A DNA stretch of 64,000 nucleotides, taken from positions 1 through 64,000 of the forward strand of contig DASZSW010000009.1 of NCBI GenBank assembly GCA_035548515.1, read 5' to 3'. The DNA is from DASZQY01 sp035548515. GTDB lineage: Bacteria; Pseudomonadota; Alphaproteobacteria; Rhizobiales; Kaistiaceae. Positions 23,755 to 32,836 of this stretch are shown piece by piece (within the stretch, counting starts at the first letter, position 1; every line of letters begins with the position of its first letter). Under the pieces are notes generated by a model. The model was not told the DNA's origin. It did no database searches and saw nothing but the letters and a program-made list of their open reading frames with translations. The position numbers and the translations under genes are program-made.

Positions 23755-25287
23755 ATGGTCGCGCACGTCACGACTGTTGCGTTTCAAGGGATCGAGGCGG
23801 TCCCGGTCGACGTGCAGGTCCAGATGGTCCCCGGCCTGCCGAAATTCATCATCGTCGGCCTGCCCGACAAGGCCGTCGCCGAAAGCACGGAGCGTGTGCG
23901 GAGCGCCCTTCACGCGTCGGGCCTCGCGCTTCCCTCCAAGCGCATCATCGTCAATCTCGCGCCCGCCGATCTGCCGAAGGAAGGCAGCCACTACGATCTG
24001 CCGATCGCGCTGGCGCTGATGGCGGCGATGGGCGCCATCCCGGGCGAGCAGCTTTCCGATTTCGTCGCGCTCGGCGAACTGGCGCTGGATGGCACCGTAT
24101 CCGCCGTTGCCGGCGTCCTGCCCGCCGCGATCGCCGCGAACGGAATGAACCGCGGCGTGATCTGCCCCGCCGCGTCCGGTAGCGAGGCGGCATGGGCGAG
24201 CGGCGACATGACGATCCTCGCGCCGCGGAGCCTCATCGCCACCGCGAATCATTTCCGTGGCGTTCAGGTGCTGTCGCGACCGGAAGCCGGCATCGCCGAG
24301 ACGGGCGATCCGCTCCTCGACCTCGCGGACATTCGCGGGCAGGAATCCGCCAAGCGGGCGTTGGAAGTCGCCGCAGCCGGCGGCCACCACCTGCTGATGG
24401 TCGGCCCGCCCGGCGCGGGCAAGTCGATGCTGGCGCAGCGATTGCCGTCGCTGCTGCCACCGCTGTCCCCGCCCGAGCTTCTCGAGGTGTCGATGATCGC
24501 CTCCGTTGCGGGCACGATCAGCAACGGGCGTCTCACGCGGCGCCGTCCGTTTCGCTCGCCCCACCATTCGGCCTCCATGGCTGCGATGGTCGGCGGCGGC
24601 GTACGCGCGCGGCCCGGTGAGGCGTCGCTCGCACATCACGGGGTGCTTTTCCTCGACGAGCTTCCCGAGTTTTCGCCGCAGGTGCTGGATTCGTTGCGCC
24701 AGCCGCTGGAATCCGGCGAGACGATCATCGCACGCGCCAACTACCGCATCAGTTTCCCGGCGCGCATGCAGCTCGTCGCGGCGATGAACCCGTGCAAATG
24801 CGGTCTCGCCGGCGAGCCGGGCCACGTTTGCCGCCGTGGTCCGCGCTGCGTCGCCGATTATCAGGCGCGCATGTCCGGGCCACTGCTCGATCGCATCGAC
24901 ATTCGCATCGAGGTACCGGCCGTATCGGCGACGGATCTCATCCTACCGTCGCCGTCGGAATCGTCCGCGACCGTCGCGGAGCGGGTCGCGTCGGCGCGCG
25001 CCGTGCAGCGCGACCGGTTCGCCGCGCTCGGTCTCGCCGACGTCGCGACTAACGCGCAGGTGCCCTCATCGATGATCGAGACGGTGGTGGCGATGGACGC
25101 GGCGGCGTCTGCGTTGATGCGCAATGCCGCCGAGCAGATGCGGCTGTCCGCGCGCGGCTACCATCGCGTGCTGAAGGTCGCCCGCACGCTGGCCGACCTC
25201 GACGGCGCCGACACCGTCGGTCGCATACACCTTGCCGAAGCCCTGAGCTATCGCGTCGCGGGCGACCGGCTTGCCGCCGCGGCCTGA
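23755..25287 (+). CDS. comM: ComM/YifB-family Mg-chelatase-like AAA+ ATPase
   Basis: ComM is a hexameric helicase that drives branch migration during natural transformation and is widespread also in non-competent bacteria. The 510-residue protein has the Lon-like N-terminal domain (VQMVPGLPKFIIVGLPDKAV, then YDLPIALALMAAMG), the Walker A GPPGAGKS at 217-224, RPFRSPHHSAS, the Walker B LFLDELPEF and the zinc-like NPCKCGLAGEP. The ATG at 23755 is used; the frame is open 60 bp further. HAD hydrolase follows after 20 bp. Confidence 0.95.
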   Translation: MVAHVTTVAFQGIEAVPVDVQVQMVPGLPKFIIVGLPDKAVAESTERVRSALHASGLALPSKRIIVNLAPADLPKEGSHYDLPIALALMAAMGAIPGEQLSDFVALGELALDGTVSAVAGVLPAAIAANGMNRGVICPAASGSEAAWASGDMTILAPRSLIATANHFRGVQVLSRPEAGIAETGDPLLDLADIRGQESAKRALEVAAAGGHHLLMVGPPGAGKSMLAQRLPSLLPPLSPPELLEVSMIASVAGTISNGRLTRRRPFRSPHHSASMAAMVGGGVRARPGEASLAHHGVLFLDELPEFSPQVLDSLRQPLESGETIIARANYRISFPARMQLVAAMNPCKCGLAGEPGHVCRRGPRCVADYQARMSGPLLDRIDIRIEVPAVSATDLILPSPSESSATVAERVASARAVQRDRFAALGLADVATNAQVPSSMIETVVAMDAAASALMRNAAEQMRLSARGYHRVLKVARTLADLDGADTVGRIHLAEALSYRVAGDRLAAAA

Positions 25288-25307
25288 GGCAGCTAGTCCC
25301 TCCCGCC

Positions 25308-26006
25308 ATGGCCGCGCTCACCACCATCGGCTTCGATGCCGACGACACGCTCTGGCAGAACGAGCATTTTTATAAGCTGACGACGGATCGCTTCGCCGGC
25401 CTGCTTGCCGAGTACGCCTCGCCCGAGCGCATTGAGGCGACGCTCCTGGAGAGCGAGAAGCGGAACCTGGCACTCTACGGCTATGGCATCAAAGGCTTCA
25501 CGCTGTCGATGATCGAGACCGCGCTCGAGGTCACCGAGCGCCGGGCGCCGGCCGCGGTGATCGCGGAGATTCTCGCGGCCGGACGCGAGATGCTGCGCCA
25601 TCCTGTCGAGACGCTGCCGCACGCGCGCGAGACGCTGCAGGCGTTGTCGGCGACGTATCGCCTGGTGATGATCACAAAGGGCGACCTGTTCGACCAGGAA
25701 CGCAAGCTTGCCGAATCCGGCCTTGGCGATTTCTTCGCCGGCGTCGAAATCGTCAGCGACAAGACCGTCGCGACGTACTCCCGCGCCTTCGCCCGCCATG
25801 GCGACGGCGCCGATCGCGCCATGATGGTCGGCAACTCGCTGAAGTCGGACATCGTCCCGGCGATCGCCGCGGGTAGCTGGGCCGTCTACATTCCGCACGC
25901 GCTGAACTGGGTGCTGGAGCATGACGACGAGCCGCTGGCTTCGCCGCGCTATCGCCGGCTGGATAGCCTGGCTGGTCTCGACGCGGTGATCCGCGAAGCG
26001 GGTTAG
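25308..26006 (+). CDS. HAD-family hydrolase
   Basis: The 232-residue protein has the HAD nucleophile motif with Asp-10 and Asp-12 in GFDADDTLW, a helical cap, the second motif in RLVMITKGDLFDQE, and the third in MMVGNSLKSDIVPAIAAG. It resembles haloacid dehalogenase-type phosphatases of unknown substrate. Its stop codon overlaps that of the convergent regulator by 4 bp (TTAG serves both strands). Confidence 0.92.
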   Translation: MAALTTIGFDADDTLWQNEHFYKLTTDRFAGLLAEYASPERIEATLLESEKRNLALYGYGIKGFTLSMIETALEVTERRAPAAVIAEILAAGREMLRHPVETLPHARETLQALSATYRLVMITKGDLFDQERKLAESGLGDFFAGVEIVSDKTVATYSRAFARHGDGADRAMMVGNSLKSDIVPAIAAGSWAVYIPHALNWVLEHDDEPLASPRYRRLDSLAGLDAVIREAG

Positions 26007-27430
26007 GCGCCGCTTGGCAGGCCGGCGGCTTCCAGTCCCTCCAGCGTCGTCGCCATGCGCGCGCCGCGCGTCGGCTGGGCGCTCCGCACGCTGGCGATGG
26101 TCACGCCGGGTTGCTGACGCTGGAATGTCGCCAGGTGACGGCGGGCGGCCTCGCGCCGGCCGAGGTGCGCGTTGGCCGCGATCCGGGTCCAGTGCGCGCC
26201 GCCGTAGTTGGGGTTGAAGAGAAGCGCGCGCTCGGCGAGCGACAACGCCTCCTCGAAGCGGCCCTCGATCATGCGGATGCGCGACAGGCCGCCGAGCACG
26301 TGCGTCTGGTCGGGGCTCAGCGGCACGAGGCGGAGGGCGCGCCGGTATTGCGTCTCGGCCACGTCGATGCGTCCCCAGTGCATGTTGCTGGTGGCGTGGT
26401 GGATGAGCGCCGTGATGCTGTTCGGGTTCATCTCCACCGCATGACGCAGCATCGCGAGCGCGGCGTCGCGATCGCCGCCGCGATAGAGGCCAAAGCCGAA
26501 GCGGGCCCAGGCGGCGGCGTCGTTCGCGGCGAGTTTCAGGCCGCGGCGCGCGAGTTCCTCGCACTGCGCGAGGTCATCGTCGCCGAGCGCCGGCCAGCCC
26601 ATCGCGATGCGATGCGCCCGCGCCTCGCACGCCGCGGCGACGATCGAGATGTCGTCGGGATGTTGCGCGAGCGCCTGGTCGAACAGCGCGATTTCGTCGG
26701 CGTTTTGCTGTGGGCGGCTTGCCGGGACGTGCCGGTAGTATTGGAGCATCGTCGACAGCGCGGTCTCGCCATCCCCGGCGCGGAGCAAGCGCGCCGCTTC
26801 CGCGCTGCGCACGTGGAACTCGACGGAGGCGGCGATGGTGTCCACCCAGCGGTCGCTGAGGCGGCCCTGGCCGCCCCACCGTTCACCCCAGATCATTCGA
26901 CCTTGCGCATCGGTGAGCCGTACGGCCAGCCGAAGGGCGCCGTCGCTGCGTCGCACGCTGCCGTGCAGCTGATAGGGCGCGGCGTGGCCCGCCAGTATCA
27001 CGTCGAGCGTCGGGAAGCGCGTCAGCGCAATGGCGACGTCGTCGGTAAGGCTGTGCGCGAATGTGCTGGCCTCACTGTCGAGGCTCGCGAAGGGGAGCAG
27101 GGAAAGTCCCACGCCAGCCGGACGGGATGCGATAAGCGGCTCGGGACGAAAGCGGTAGCCGATGCGGCCCACCGTTTCGATCCACGGCGGCTGATCAGCG
27201 AGGGTTCGCCTGAGCCGCGCGATCTGGACGGAAAGGTTGCTGTCCTCGATGGCCGCGCCGCCCCATGCGGCCTGGATGAGGTCCGCCTTCGCCACGACCT
27301 GACCCTGGCGGGCGAGCAGCAAACGAAGCAGCGCTGTCGCGCGGCGGCCGAGGTCGACGCCATCCTCGCCGGCGAGCAGGGCGCCGGTGTCGAAATCGAA
27401 GCGAAAACGGCCGAACCGGATGCTGACCAT
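26003..27430 (-). CDS. Winged-helix (OmpR/CadC type) regulator with TPR domain
   Basis: The first 95 residues are an OmpR-type DNA-binding winged helix: FDFDTGALL, LGRRATALLRLLL, LIQAAWGGAAIEDSNLSVQIARLRRTL and the wing IETVGRIGYRF. A middle domain (LSLLPFASLDSE to RMIWGERW) is like that seen in adenylate-cyclase-type TPR proteins, and residues 250-460 are tetratricopeptide repeats. No membrane helix is visible, so this is a cytosolic regulator, 475 residues. It is divergent from the hybrid kinase, but no receiver domain ties it to that kinase. Confidence 0.85.
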   Translation of the reverse strand: MVSIRFGRFRFDFDTGALLAGEDGVDLGRRATALLRLLLARQGQVVAKADLIQAAWGGAAIEDSNLSVQIARLRRTLADQPPWIETVGRIGYRFRPEPLIASRPAGVGLSLLPFASLDSEASTFAHSLTDDVAIALTRFPTLDVILAGHAAPYQLHGSVRRSDGALRLAVRLTDAQGRMIWGERWGGQGRLSDRWVDTIAASVEFHVRSAEAARLLRAGDGETALSTMLQYYRHVPASRPQQNADEIALFDQALAQHPDDISIVAAACEARAHRIAMGWPALGDDDLAQCEELARRGLKLAANDAAAWARFGFGLYRGGDRDAALAMLRHAVEMNPNSITALIHHATSNMHWGRIDVAETQYRRALRLVPLSPDQTHVLGGLSRIRMIEGRFEEALSLAERALLFNPNYGGAHWTRIAANAHLGRREAARRHLATFQRQQPGVTIASVRSAQPTRGARMATTLEGLEAAGLPSGA

Positions 27431-27615
27431 GACGCCCTGGGGGAGCGACGGAAGCGACTGTCTTGTCGATACCTGAGTTTCCCGTGGCCGCCTAGCCGCG
27501 GTTCCGCGCCATTACCCGGGGCTCAGGCGCGGGAAATAAAGCATTTGGCAAGCATGGTTTGCGACTCTGGACTTGCCGTGCCGGCGTACCGCCAGCGCGC
27601 CCGGGAAGCCGTGTC

Positions 27616-29880
27616 ATGCCGCGTTCGTCCGCCGTACCGCGTTCCGCGCCCCTGAGGCCGCGGCCTCCCGTCGCCCGTGCCGCGCCGCCGGCACCACAGC
27701 CGGAGGCGGCCACCCCGCAGTTGCAGCGCCGCCGCATCGTGGGCGCACTCTTCGCCTCGTTCGCCGGTCTGGCGGTGCTGGTCGCCTTCGCACTTGCCGA
27801 TCTTTACCCCGAATACGCGCCCTTCATTGCCGCCGCCGCGCTCGTGTTCACCCTCACGGCGCTGTGGGGCGCGGCGCGCACGGACAGCAGCGGCTTCGCC
27901 GCCGAACACGAACGCCTCGCCGCCCACAACAGGCAACTGTCGGCTGAGCTCGAGGCGCTTTCGGACAAGGCATGGGAACTTCGCGAGAGCGAGGAGCGCT
28001 ACCGCAGCCTGATCGACGCGCAGGGCGATCTCATCGTGCGCCGCGACGCCGGCGGCACGGTGACCTTCGTCAATCCCGCATTCGCCAAGGCCTTCGGTCG
28101 CTCGCCCGCCAGCCTTGTGGGTGAGACGCTGACCCTCGTGCCGCTGGTGCACGGCGCATCGGAAGCCCACGACGGCGTCACAGCGCGCGACGTACGCCTC
28201 ATCACCGCCAACGGCTGGCGGTGGTACTCGTGGGTCGACGTGCGCATGCGCGACGAGGTTTACTCGATCGCGCGCGACATCACCGCGCGCAAGGACGTCG
28301 AGCAGGCGCTGGTCGACGCGCGGCAGAAGGCGGAGGCCGCGAGCCAGGCGAAGTCGCGCGTGCTCGCCACCGTCAGCCACGAATTCCGCACGCCGCTGAA
28401 CGGCATCCTCGGTCTCACCGGCCTGCTCGGCGAAACCAGCCTGACGCCCGACCAGGAGACCTACGCGCGTGCCGTGCATTCCTCTGGCGAGGCGCTGCTC
28501 GCGCTGGTCGACGACATGCTCGACTTCTCCAAGATCGAGGCCGGTCGGCTTGACCTGCACCCGGAGCCGACCGACCTGGAGGCGCTAGTGCAGGAGATCG
28601 TCGAGCTGCTGGCGGGCCGCGCGCATATCAAGGGCATCGACATCGCCGCCGAGATCGCGGCCGACGTACCGGCGACGGTCATCGCCGATCCGGCGCGGCT
28701 CCGGCAGGTGCTGATCAACCTCGCCGGCAACGGTGTGAAGTTCACCGAGAAGGGCGGCCTCACCGTTTCGGTGACGGTGGTCGAGGATGGCGCGGTGCGT
28801 TTCGCCGTTGCCGACAGCGGTCCCGGCATACCCGCCGAAGATGCCGAGCGCCTCTTCGATGAGTTCGAGCAGATGGATACCGCCATCACGCGCCGCCACG
28901 GTGGCGCCGGGCTTGGGCTCGCGATTTCGCGCCGGATCGTGCGGCGGATGGGCGGCGATGTGAGCCTCGCGGCGCGACCCGGCGGCGGCTCCGTCTTCTC
29001 CTTCACCCTCGCTCTGATGCCGGTCGCCGCCGCAGCGCAGTCCACCGGTATATTGAATGGGCGGAGTTTCCTGATCCTCGCGCCTGTCGGTGCCGAACCG
29101 CCGGCTCTCGCGCGCCACCTTTCCGATGCCGGCGCCACGGTTCGCATTGCTTCGACCTTGAACGAAGCCGCCGGCCTTCTCGGCGCGGCGATGGCTGCCG
29201 ACGAGATCCATGACGCGGTGTTCATCGACGCACGTGTCGCGCAAGGTGCCGCCCACGCATTGGCGCGGCTCCGCGAAGCCGCGGGCAAACGCGTCGCCGC
29301 GGCGGTGCTGATCGAGCCGGGCAAGCGCGCGGAGGTCGAGGCGCTGAAGGCCGCCGGCTATGACGCCTATCTTGTGCGGCCGGCGCGGCGCGGATCGCTG
29401 CTCCGCATCGCCGCCGAGCTGACCGAGTCTCAAACCGATTTCCGCATCGATCCGAGCGATGCGCGCCCGCGTGAGCCCGCGGTCGCGCGCCGCGCGGCGC
29501 AGAGCCTCGAGGTGCTGCTCGCCGAAGACAACGAGATCAACGCGCTGCTCGCACGCGCCGTGCTCGAGGGCCTCGGCCACACGGTGATGGAGGTACGCGA
29601 CGGCGCAGCCGCACTGGCCGCGGCGCGCGGCAAGGCAGGCGGCTTCGCTGCGATCCTGATGGATCTTCACATGCCCGGCCTCGATGGCCTGACCGCCGCG
29701 CGCGCAATCCGCGAATGGGAGGCTGCCTTCCGCCAGCCGCGCTCGGCGATCCTGGCGGTCACCGCCGACGTGTTGCCGGAAACGCGTGCCGCAGCGGAAG
29801 CTGCCGGCATAGACGCCGTGCTGGAGAAGCCGATGACGCCGGATGCCTTGCGGCGGGCGCTAGCGGATCTGACGGAGTAG
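27616..29880 (+). CDS. Hybrid sensor histidine kinase with two receiver-like domains
   Basis: From the ATG at 27616 the product is 754 residues. Two membrane helices lie near residues 40-85, followed by a short coiled coil and a PAS domain (YRSLIDAQGDLIVRRD). The kinase core has His-255 in VSHEFRTPLNG, the N box NLAGNGVKF, and G boxes DSGPGIP and GAGLGLAI. A first receiver-like domain is degenerate: its acidic pair is absent and the usual Lys is Arg (YLVRPARR). The second is intact, with AEDN and phospho-acceptor Asp-683 in LMDLHMPG. Ligand and target are unknown. It converges on grpE with a palindromic element between. Confidence 0.9.
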   Translation: MPRSSAVPRSAPLRPRPPVARAAPPAPQPEAATPQLQRRRIVGALFASFAGLAVLVAFALADLYPEYAPFIAAAALVFTLTALWGAARTDSSGFAAEHERLAAHNRQLSAELEALSDKAWELRESEERYRSLIDAQGDLIVRRDAGGTVTFVNPAFAKAFGRSPASLVGETLTLVPLVHGASEAHDGVTARDVRLITANGWRWYSWVDVRMRDEVYSIARDITARKDVEQALVDARQKAEAASQAKSRVLATVSHEFRTPLNGILGLTGLLGETSLTPDQETYARAVHSSGEALLALVDDMLDFSKIEAGRLDLHPEPTDLEALVQEIVELLAGRAHIKGIDIAAEIAADVPATVIADPARLRQVLINLAGNGVKFTEKGGLTVSVTVVEDGAVRFAVADSGPGIPAEDAERLFDEFEQMDTAITRRHGGAGLGLAISRRIVRRMGGDVSLAARPGGGSVFSFTLALMPVAAAAQSTGILNGRSFLILAPVGAEPPALARHLSDAGATVRIASTLNEAAGLLGAAMAADEIHDAVFIDARVAQGAAHALARLREAAGKRVAAAVLIEPGKRAEVEALKAAGYDAYLVRPARRGSLLRIAAELTESQTDFRIDPSDARPREPAVARRAAQSLEVLLAEDNEINALLARAVLEGLGHTVMEVRDGAAALAAARGKAGGFAAILMDLHMPGLDGLTAARAIREWEAAFRQPRSAILAVTADVLPETRAAAEAAGIDAVLEKPMTPDALRRALADLTE

Positions 29881-29899
29881 GACAGGCCGCAGAACCAGC

Positions 29900-30070
29900 A
29901 CCGCCTCTCCCATAGGGAGAGGGCCGCGCCTCTTATGAGCGCAGCGAATTAGAGGCGTGGGGTGAGGGGAATGACCTTGGCGGAAAGGGCATTCCCCTCA
30001 CCCCATTCGCCTAAGCTCACCTTCGGTTCGCTAAGGCTCATGGCCCTCTCCCTATGGGAGAGGGGGGGTG
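29900..30070. repeat. Interspersed palindromic element, full copy 2
   Basis: The outer hairpins CTCTCCCATAGGGAGAG and CTCTCCCTATGGGAGAG and the inner AACCCC-like pair (GGTGAGGGGAATG and CATTCCCCTCACC) are present. The left internal segment differs from the other copies (CGCCTCTTATGAGCGCAGCG). It lies between the convergent kinase and grpE. Confidence 0.9.
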
Positions 30071-30113
30071 ACCATGCTTTGGCGCGCGGAAAAATCCGTG
30101 TAGCGGGGTTGCG

Positions 30114-30713
30114 CTAGCTTTCCGGGCCTTCCGGCGCTGCCGCGATCTTATCTTCGATGGGCGCCGCTGTGGCGGGCTTCGCCTTCTTCGCGATGCCGAC
30201 CAGCGCCGGGCGAAGCACCCGATCGCCGATGGCGTAGCCGGCCTGGATCTCTTCGACCACGGTGCCGGGCGTTGCGTCGGGTGACTCGACCTCGAACATC
30301 GCCTGATGCATGGCAGGATCGAACTTGGTGCCCTTGGTCTCGACGCGGCGCACGCCGAACTTGGCCATCGCCTGCTCCATGCCGCGCTCAGTCACCTCGA
30401 CGCCCTCGATCAGCGCATTGAGCGCGGGATCGCGGCCATCGCGTTGCTCCTTCGGCACCGCGTCGATGGCGCGGCGAAGGTTGTCGCCCACGGTCAGCAT
30501 GTCGCGGGCGAAGCTCGCGACAGCGTAGGCACGCGCGTCGGCCATCTCGCGCTCGGTGCGCCGGCGCAGATTCTCCATCTCCGCCAGCGTGCGCAGCATC
30601 TTGTCCTTCATGTCAGCGACCTCGGCCATGAGGCCATCGATGCTGAAGGCCTTGCTTTCAGCGGCCGTGTCGTTCGCGGCGGGTGTTTCGGGCGTGGTCT
30701 CGTCGGCCATCAT
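30114..30713 (-). CDS. grpE: Nucleotide exchange factor GrpE
   Basis: GrpE releases ADP from DnaK. The 199-residue protein has an acidic disordered start, the long dimerising helix (MRTLAEMENLRRRTEREMADARAYAV region, about 40-65) and the beta-rich head with GVRRVETKGTKFDPAMHQAMFEV and VVEEIQAGYAIGDRVLRPALVGI. All family blocks are present. coaA lies 71 bp upstream on the same strand. DnaK and DnaJ are encoded 23-27 kb away. Confidence 0.96.
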   Translation of the reverse strand: MMADETTPETPAANDTAAESKAFSIDGLMAEVADMKDKMLRTLAEMENLRRRTEREMADARAYAVASFARDMLTVGDNLRRAIDAVPKEQRDGRDPALNALIEGVEVTERGMEQAMAKFGVRRVETKGTKFDPAMHQAMFEVESPDATPGTVVEEIQAGYAIGDRVLRPALVGIAKKAKPATAAPIEDKIAAAPEGPES

Positions 30714-30784
30714 CCGGGTTCCGTCTTGGTGTCGGTTGGGTTGGCGGGGATATCAGGTCTGCGGCGCGAAAAATCAAGCCACGC

Positions 30785-31738
30785 CTAGATACGGCGGAGT
30801 GCCACGCGTTCGATGCGGTGGTCGTCGCCCTTGACCAGAATGAGGTGAGCCCGCGGGCGGGTCGGGATGATGTTTTCCCTGAGATTCACCAGGTTGATCC
30901 GCTCCCAGAGGCCGCTCGCGATCCGCTCGGTTTCGGCTTCATCGAGCTGGGCGTAGCGGTGGAAGTACGACTTCGGATCGCGGAACGCGGTATCGCGGAG
31001 CCGGCGGAAACGGTCGATGTACCAATGGCGCAGCGCCGCTTCCTGGGCGTCGAGATAGACCGAGAAATCGAAGAAATCCGAGACGAACGGGATGACGCGC
31101 CCGTCGCGCGGCGGCTTGGATGTCTGCAGGACGTTGAGGCCCTCGACGATCAGGATGTCCGGCCGGTCGATGGTGATCGTCTCGTCTGGCACGATGTCGT
31201 AGGCGAGATGCGAATAGACCGGCGCCACGACGTTGCGCTTGCCCGCCTTGATGTCGGCGAGGAAGGCGGAGAGGGCGGGGCGGTCGTAGGATTCCGGGAA
31301 ACCTTTCTTCTCCATCAGCCCTTCGCGCTGGAGCACGACGTTGGGCTTCAGGAAACCGTCGGTCGCGATGAGATCGACCTTGGGCGTGTTCGGCCAGCGC
31401 GTGAGCAGCGCGCGCAGGATGCGCGCCGTCGTCGACTTGCCGACCGCGACGGAGCCGGCGACGCCGATGATATAAGGCGTCGCGCCATCCTCGGCGCCGA
31501 GAAACTTGCGCGTCGCGTTGTGCAGCCCCTGCGTCGCGGCGACGTAGAGCGAAAGCAGGCGCGAGATCGGCAGGTAGATTTCCACCACCTCGTCGAGCGA
31601 GATCGGATCGTTCAGCGACTTCAGCCGAGCCAGATCCTCGCCGTTCAGCGTCATCGGTGTATCGGCGCGGAGCTTCGCCCATTCCTCGCGCGTGAAGACG
31701 CGATGCGGTGCAATCACCGTAGGCGCGATTTGGTCCAT
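30785..31738 (-). CDS. coaA: Pantothenate kinase, type I
   Basis: CoaA phosphorylates pantothenate, the committing step of coenzyme A synthesis, and is feedback-inhibited by CoA. The 317-residue protein has the P-loop GSVAVGKST at 95-103, ATDGFLKPNVVLQREGLMEKKGFPESYD for pantothenate binding, VYSHLAYDIV and DILIVEGLNVLQ. It shares one base with the hisE stop, so it is the last gene of the his operon. coaE, the last enzyme of the pathway, is at 7384. Confidence 0.97.
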   Translation of the reverse strand: MDQIAPTVIAPHRVFTREEWAKLRADTPMTLNGEDLARLKSLNDPISLDEVVEIYLPISRLLSLYVAATQGLHNATRKFLGAEDGATPYIIGVAGSVAVGKSTTARILRALLTRWPNTPKVDLIATDGFLKPNVVLQREGLMEKKGFPESYDRPALSAFLADIKAGKRNVVAPVYSHLAYDIVPDETITIDRPDILIVEGLNVLQTSKPPRDGRVIPFVSDFFDFSVYLDAQEAALRHWYIDRFRRLRDTAFRDPKSYFHRYAQLDEAETERIASGLWERINLVNLRENIIPTRPRAHLILVKGDDHRIERVALRRI

Positions 31739-32064
31739 CAGCTTTTCGCCCGTGCGGCCTTCTCGGCAAGGCCGCTCTGCCGCGTGCGCGACTCAAGCTC
31801 CGCCATCACGGCCTCGAGCTTGATACCGCGCGCCCGGAGCATCACCAGCAGATGATAGAGCACGTCGGCCGCCTCGCCAGTCAGGGCCGCGTCGCTCTGC
31901 GAGATGGCGGCAATGGTCGCCTCGACCGCCTCCTCGCCGAATTTGCGCGCGCATTTCTCCACGCCATCGGCCAGCAGCCGCGCGGTGTACGACGCGGATG
32001 CATCACCGGCGCTAGCGCGCTCAGCGATGATTTTCGCAAGGTCGGCGAGGCTGAAATCCGCCAT
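31738..32064 (-). CDS. hisE: Phosphoribosyl-ATP pyrophosphatase
   Basis: HisE removes pyrophosphate from phosphoribosyl-ATP in the second step of histidine synthesis. The 108-residue MazG-like helical protein has SYTARLLADGVEKCARKFGEEAVEATIAA with the metal-binding glutamates and the E-x-x-D pattern in GEAADVLYHLLVML. The ATG at 32064 gives the usual start; the frame is open upstream without homology. It lies 7 bp after hisF. Confidence 0.96.
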   Translation of the reverse strand: MADFSLADLAKIIAERASAGDASASYTARLLADGVEKCARKFGEEAVEATIAAISQSDAALTGEAADVLYHLLVMLRARGIKLEAVMAELESRTRQSGLAEKAARAKS

Positions 32065-32071
32065 TTCGGGC

Positions 32072-32836
32072 CTATCCGTCGAGCCGGACGGGGATGCCGG
32101 CCGCCGCCATATGCTCCTTCGCCTGGCGGATCGTAAAGGTGCCGAAGTGGAATATGGAAGCCGCAAGCACCGCCGAGGCGTGTCCCCGCCGCACGCCGTC
32201 GGTGAAATGGCCGAGCGTGCCGACGCCGCCGGACGCGACCACCGGGATCGGCACGGCGTCGGCGACGGCCCGCGTCAGCTCCAGATCGAAGCCGTCGCCG
32301 GTGCCGTCCCGATCCATCGACGTCAGCAGAATCTCGCCTGCGCCTAGCGCCGCGACTTCCTCCGCGTAGCGGATGGCGTTGAGGCCGGTGGCGTTGCGGC
32401 CGCCGTGCGTGAAAATCTCGAAGTCGTTGCCGACGCGCTTGGCGTCGATCGCCACCACGATCGCCTGTGCGCCGAATTTTTCCGACGCTTCACGCACGAC
32501 CTCGCGACGCTGAATGGCGCCGGTGTTGATCGAGACTTTGTCTGCGCCGGCAAGCAGCAACGCGCGCACGTCCGCAACGGTACGCACGCCGCCGCCGACC
32601 GTCACCGGCATGAAGCATTGCTCGGCGGTGCGCGCGACGACGTCGAGGATGGTGCCGCGGTTTTCGTGGCTGGCGGTGATATCGAGGAAGCACAGCTCGT
32701 CGGCGCCGGCCGCATCATACGCGCGTGCGGCCTCGACCGGATCGCCCGCATCGGTGAGATCGACGAACCGCACGCCCTTCACCACGCGCCCGTCTTTCAC
32801 GTCGAGGCAGGGGATGACGCGGACCTTGAGCGTCAT
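32072..32836 (-). CDS. hisF: Imidazole glycerol phosphate synthase, cyclase subunit
   Basis: HisF, with the glutaminase HisH, converts PRFAR to imidazole glycerol phosphate and AICAR. The 254-residue (beta/alpha)8 barrel has catalytic Asp-12 in PCLDVKDGRVVKG, GGGVRTVADVR for phosphate binding and the second aspartate in TSMDRDGTGDGFD. It overlaps hisA by 4 bp. Confidence 0.98.
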   Translation of the reverse strand: MTLKVRVIPCLDVKDGRVVKGVRFVDLTDAGDPVEAARAYDAAGADELCFLDITASHENRGTILDVVARTAEQCFMPVTVGGGVRTVADVRALLLAGADKVSINTGAIQRREVVREASEKFGAQAIVVAIDAKRVGNDFEIFTHGGRNATGLNAIRYAEEVAALGAGEILLTSMDRDGTGDGFDLELTRAVADAVPIPVVASGGVGTLGHFTDGVRRGHASAVLAASIFHFGTFTIRQAKEHMAAAGIPVRLDG

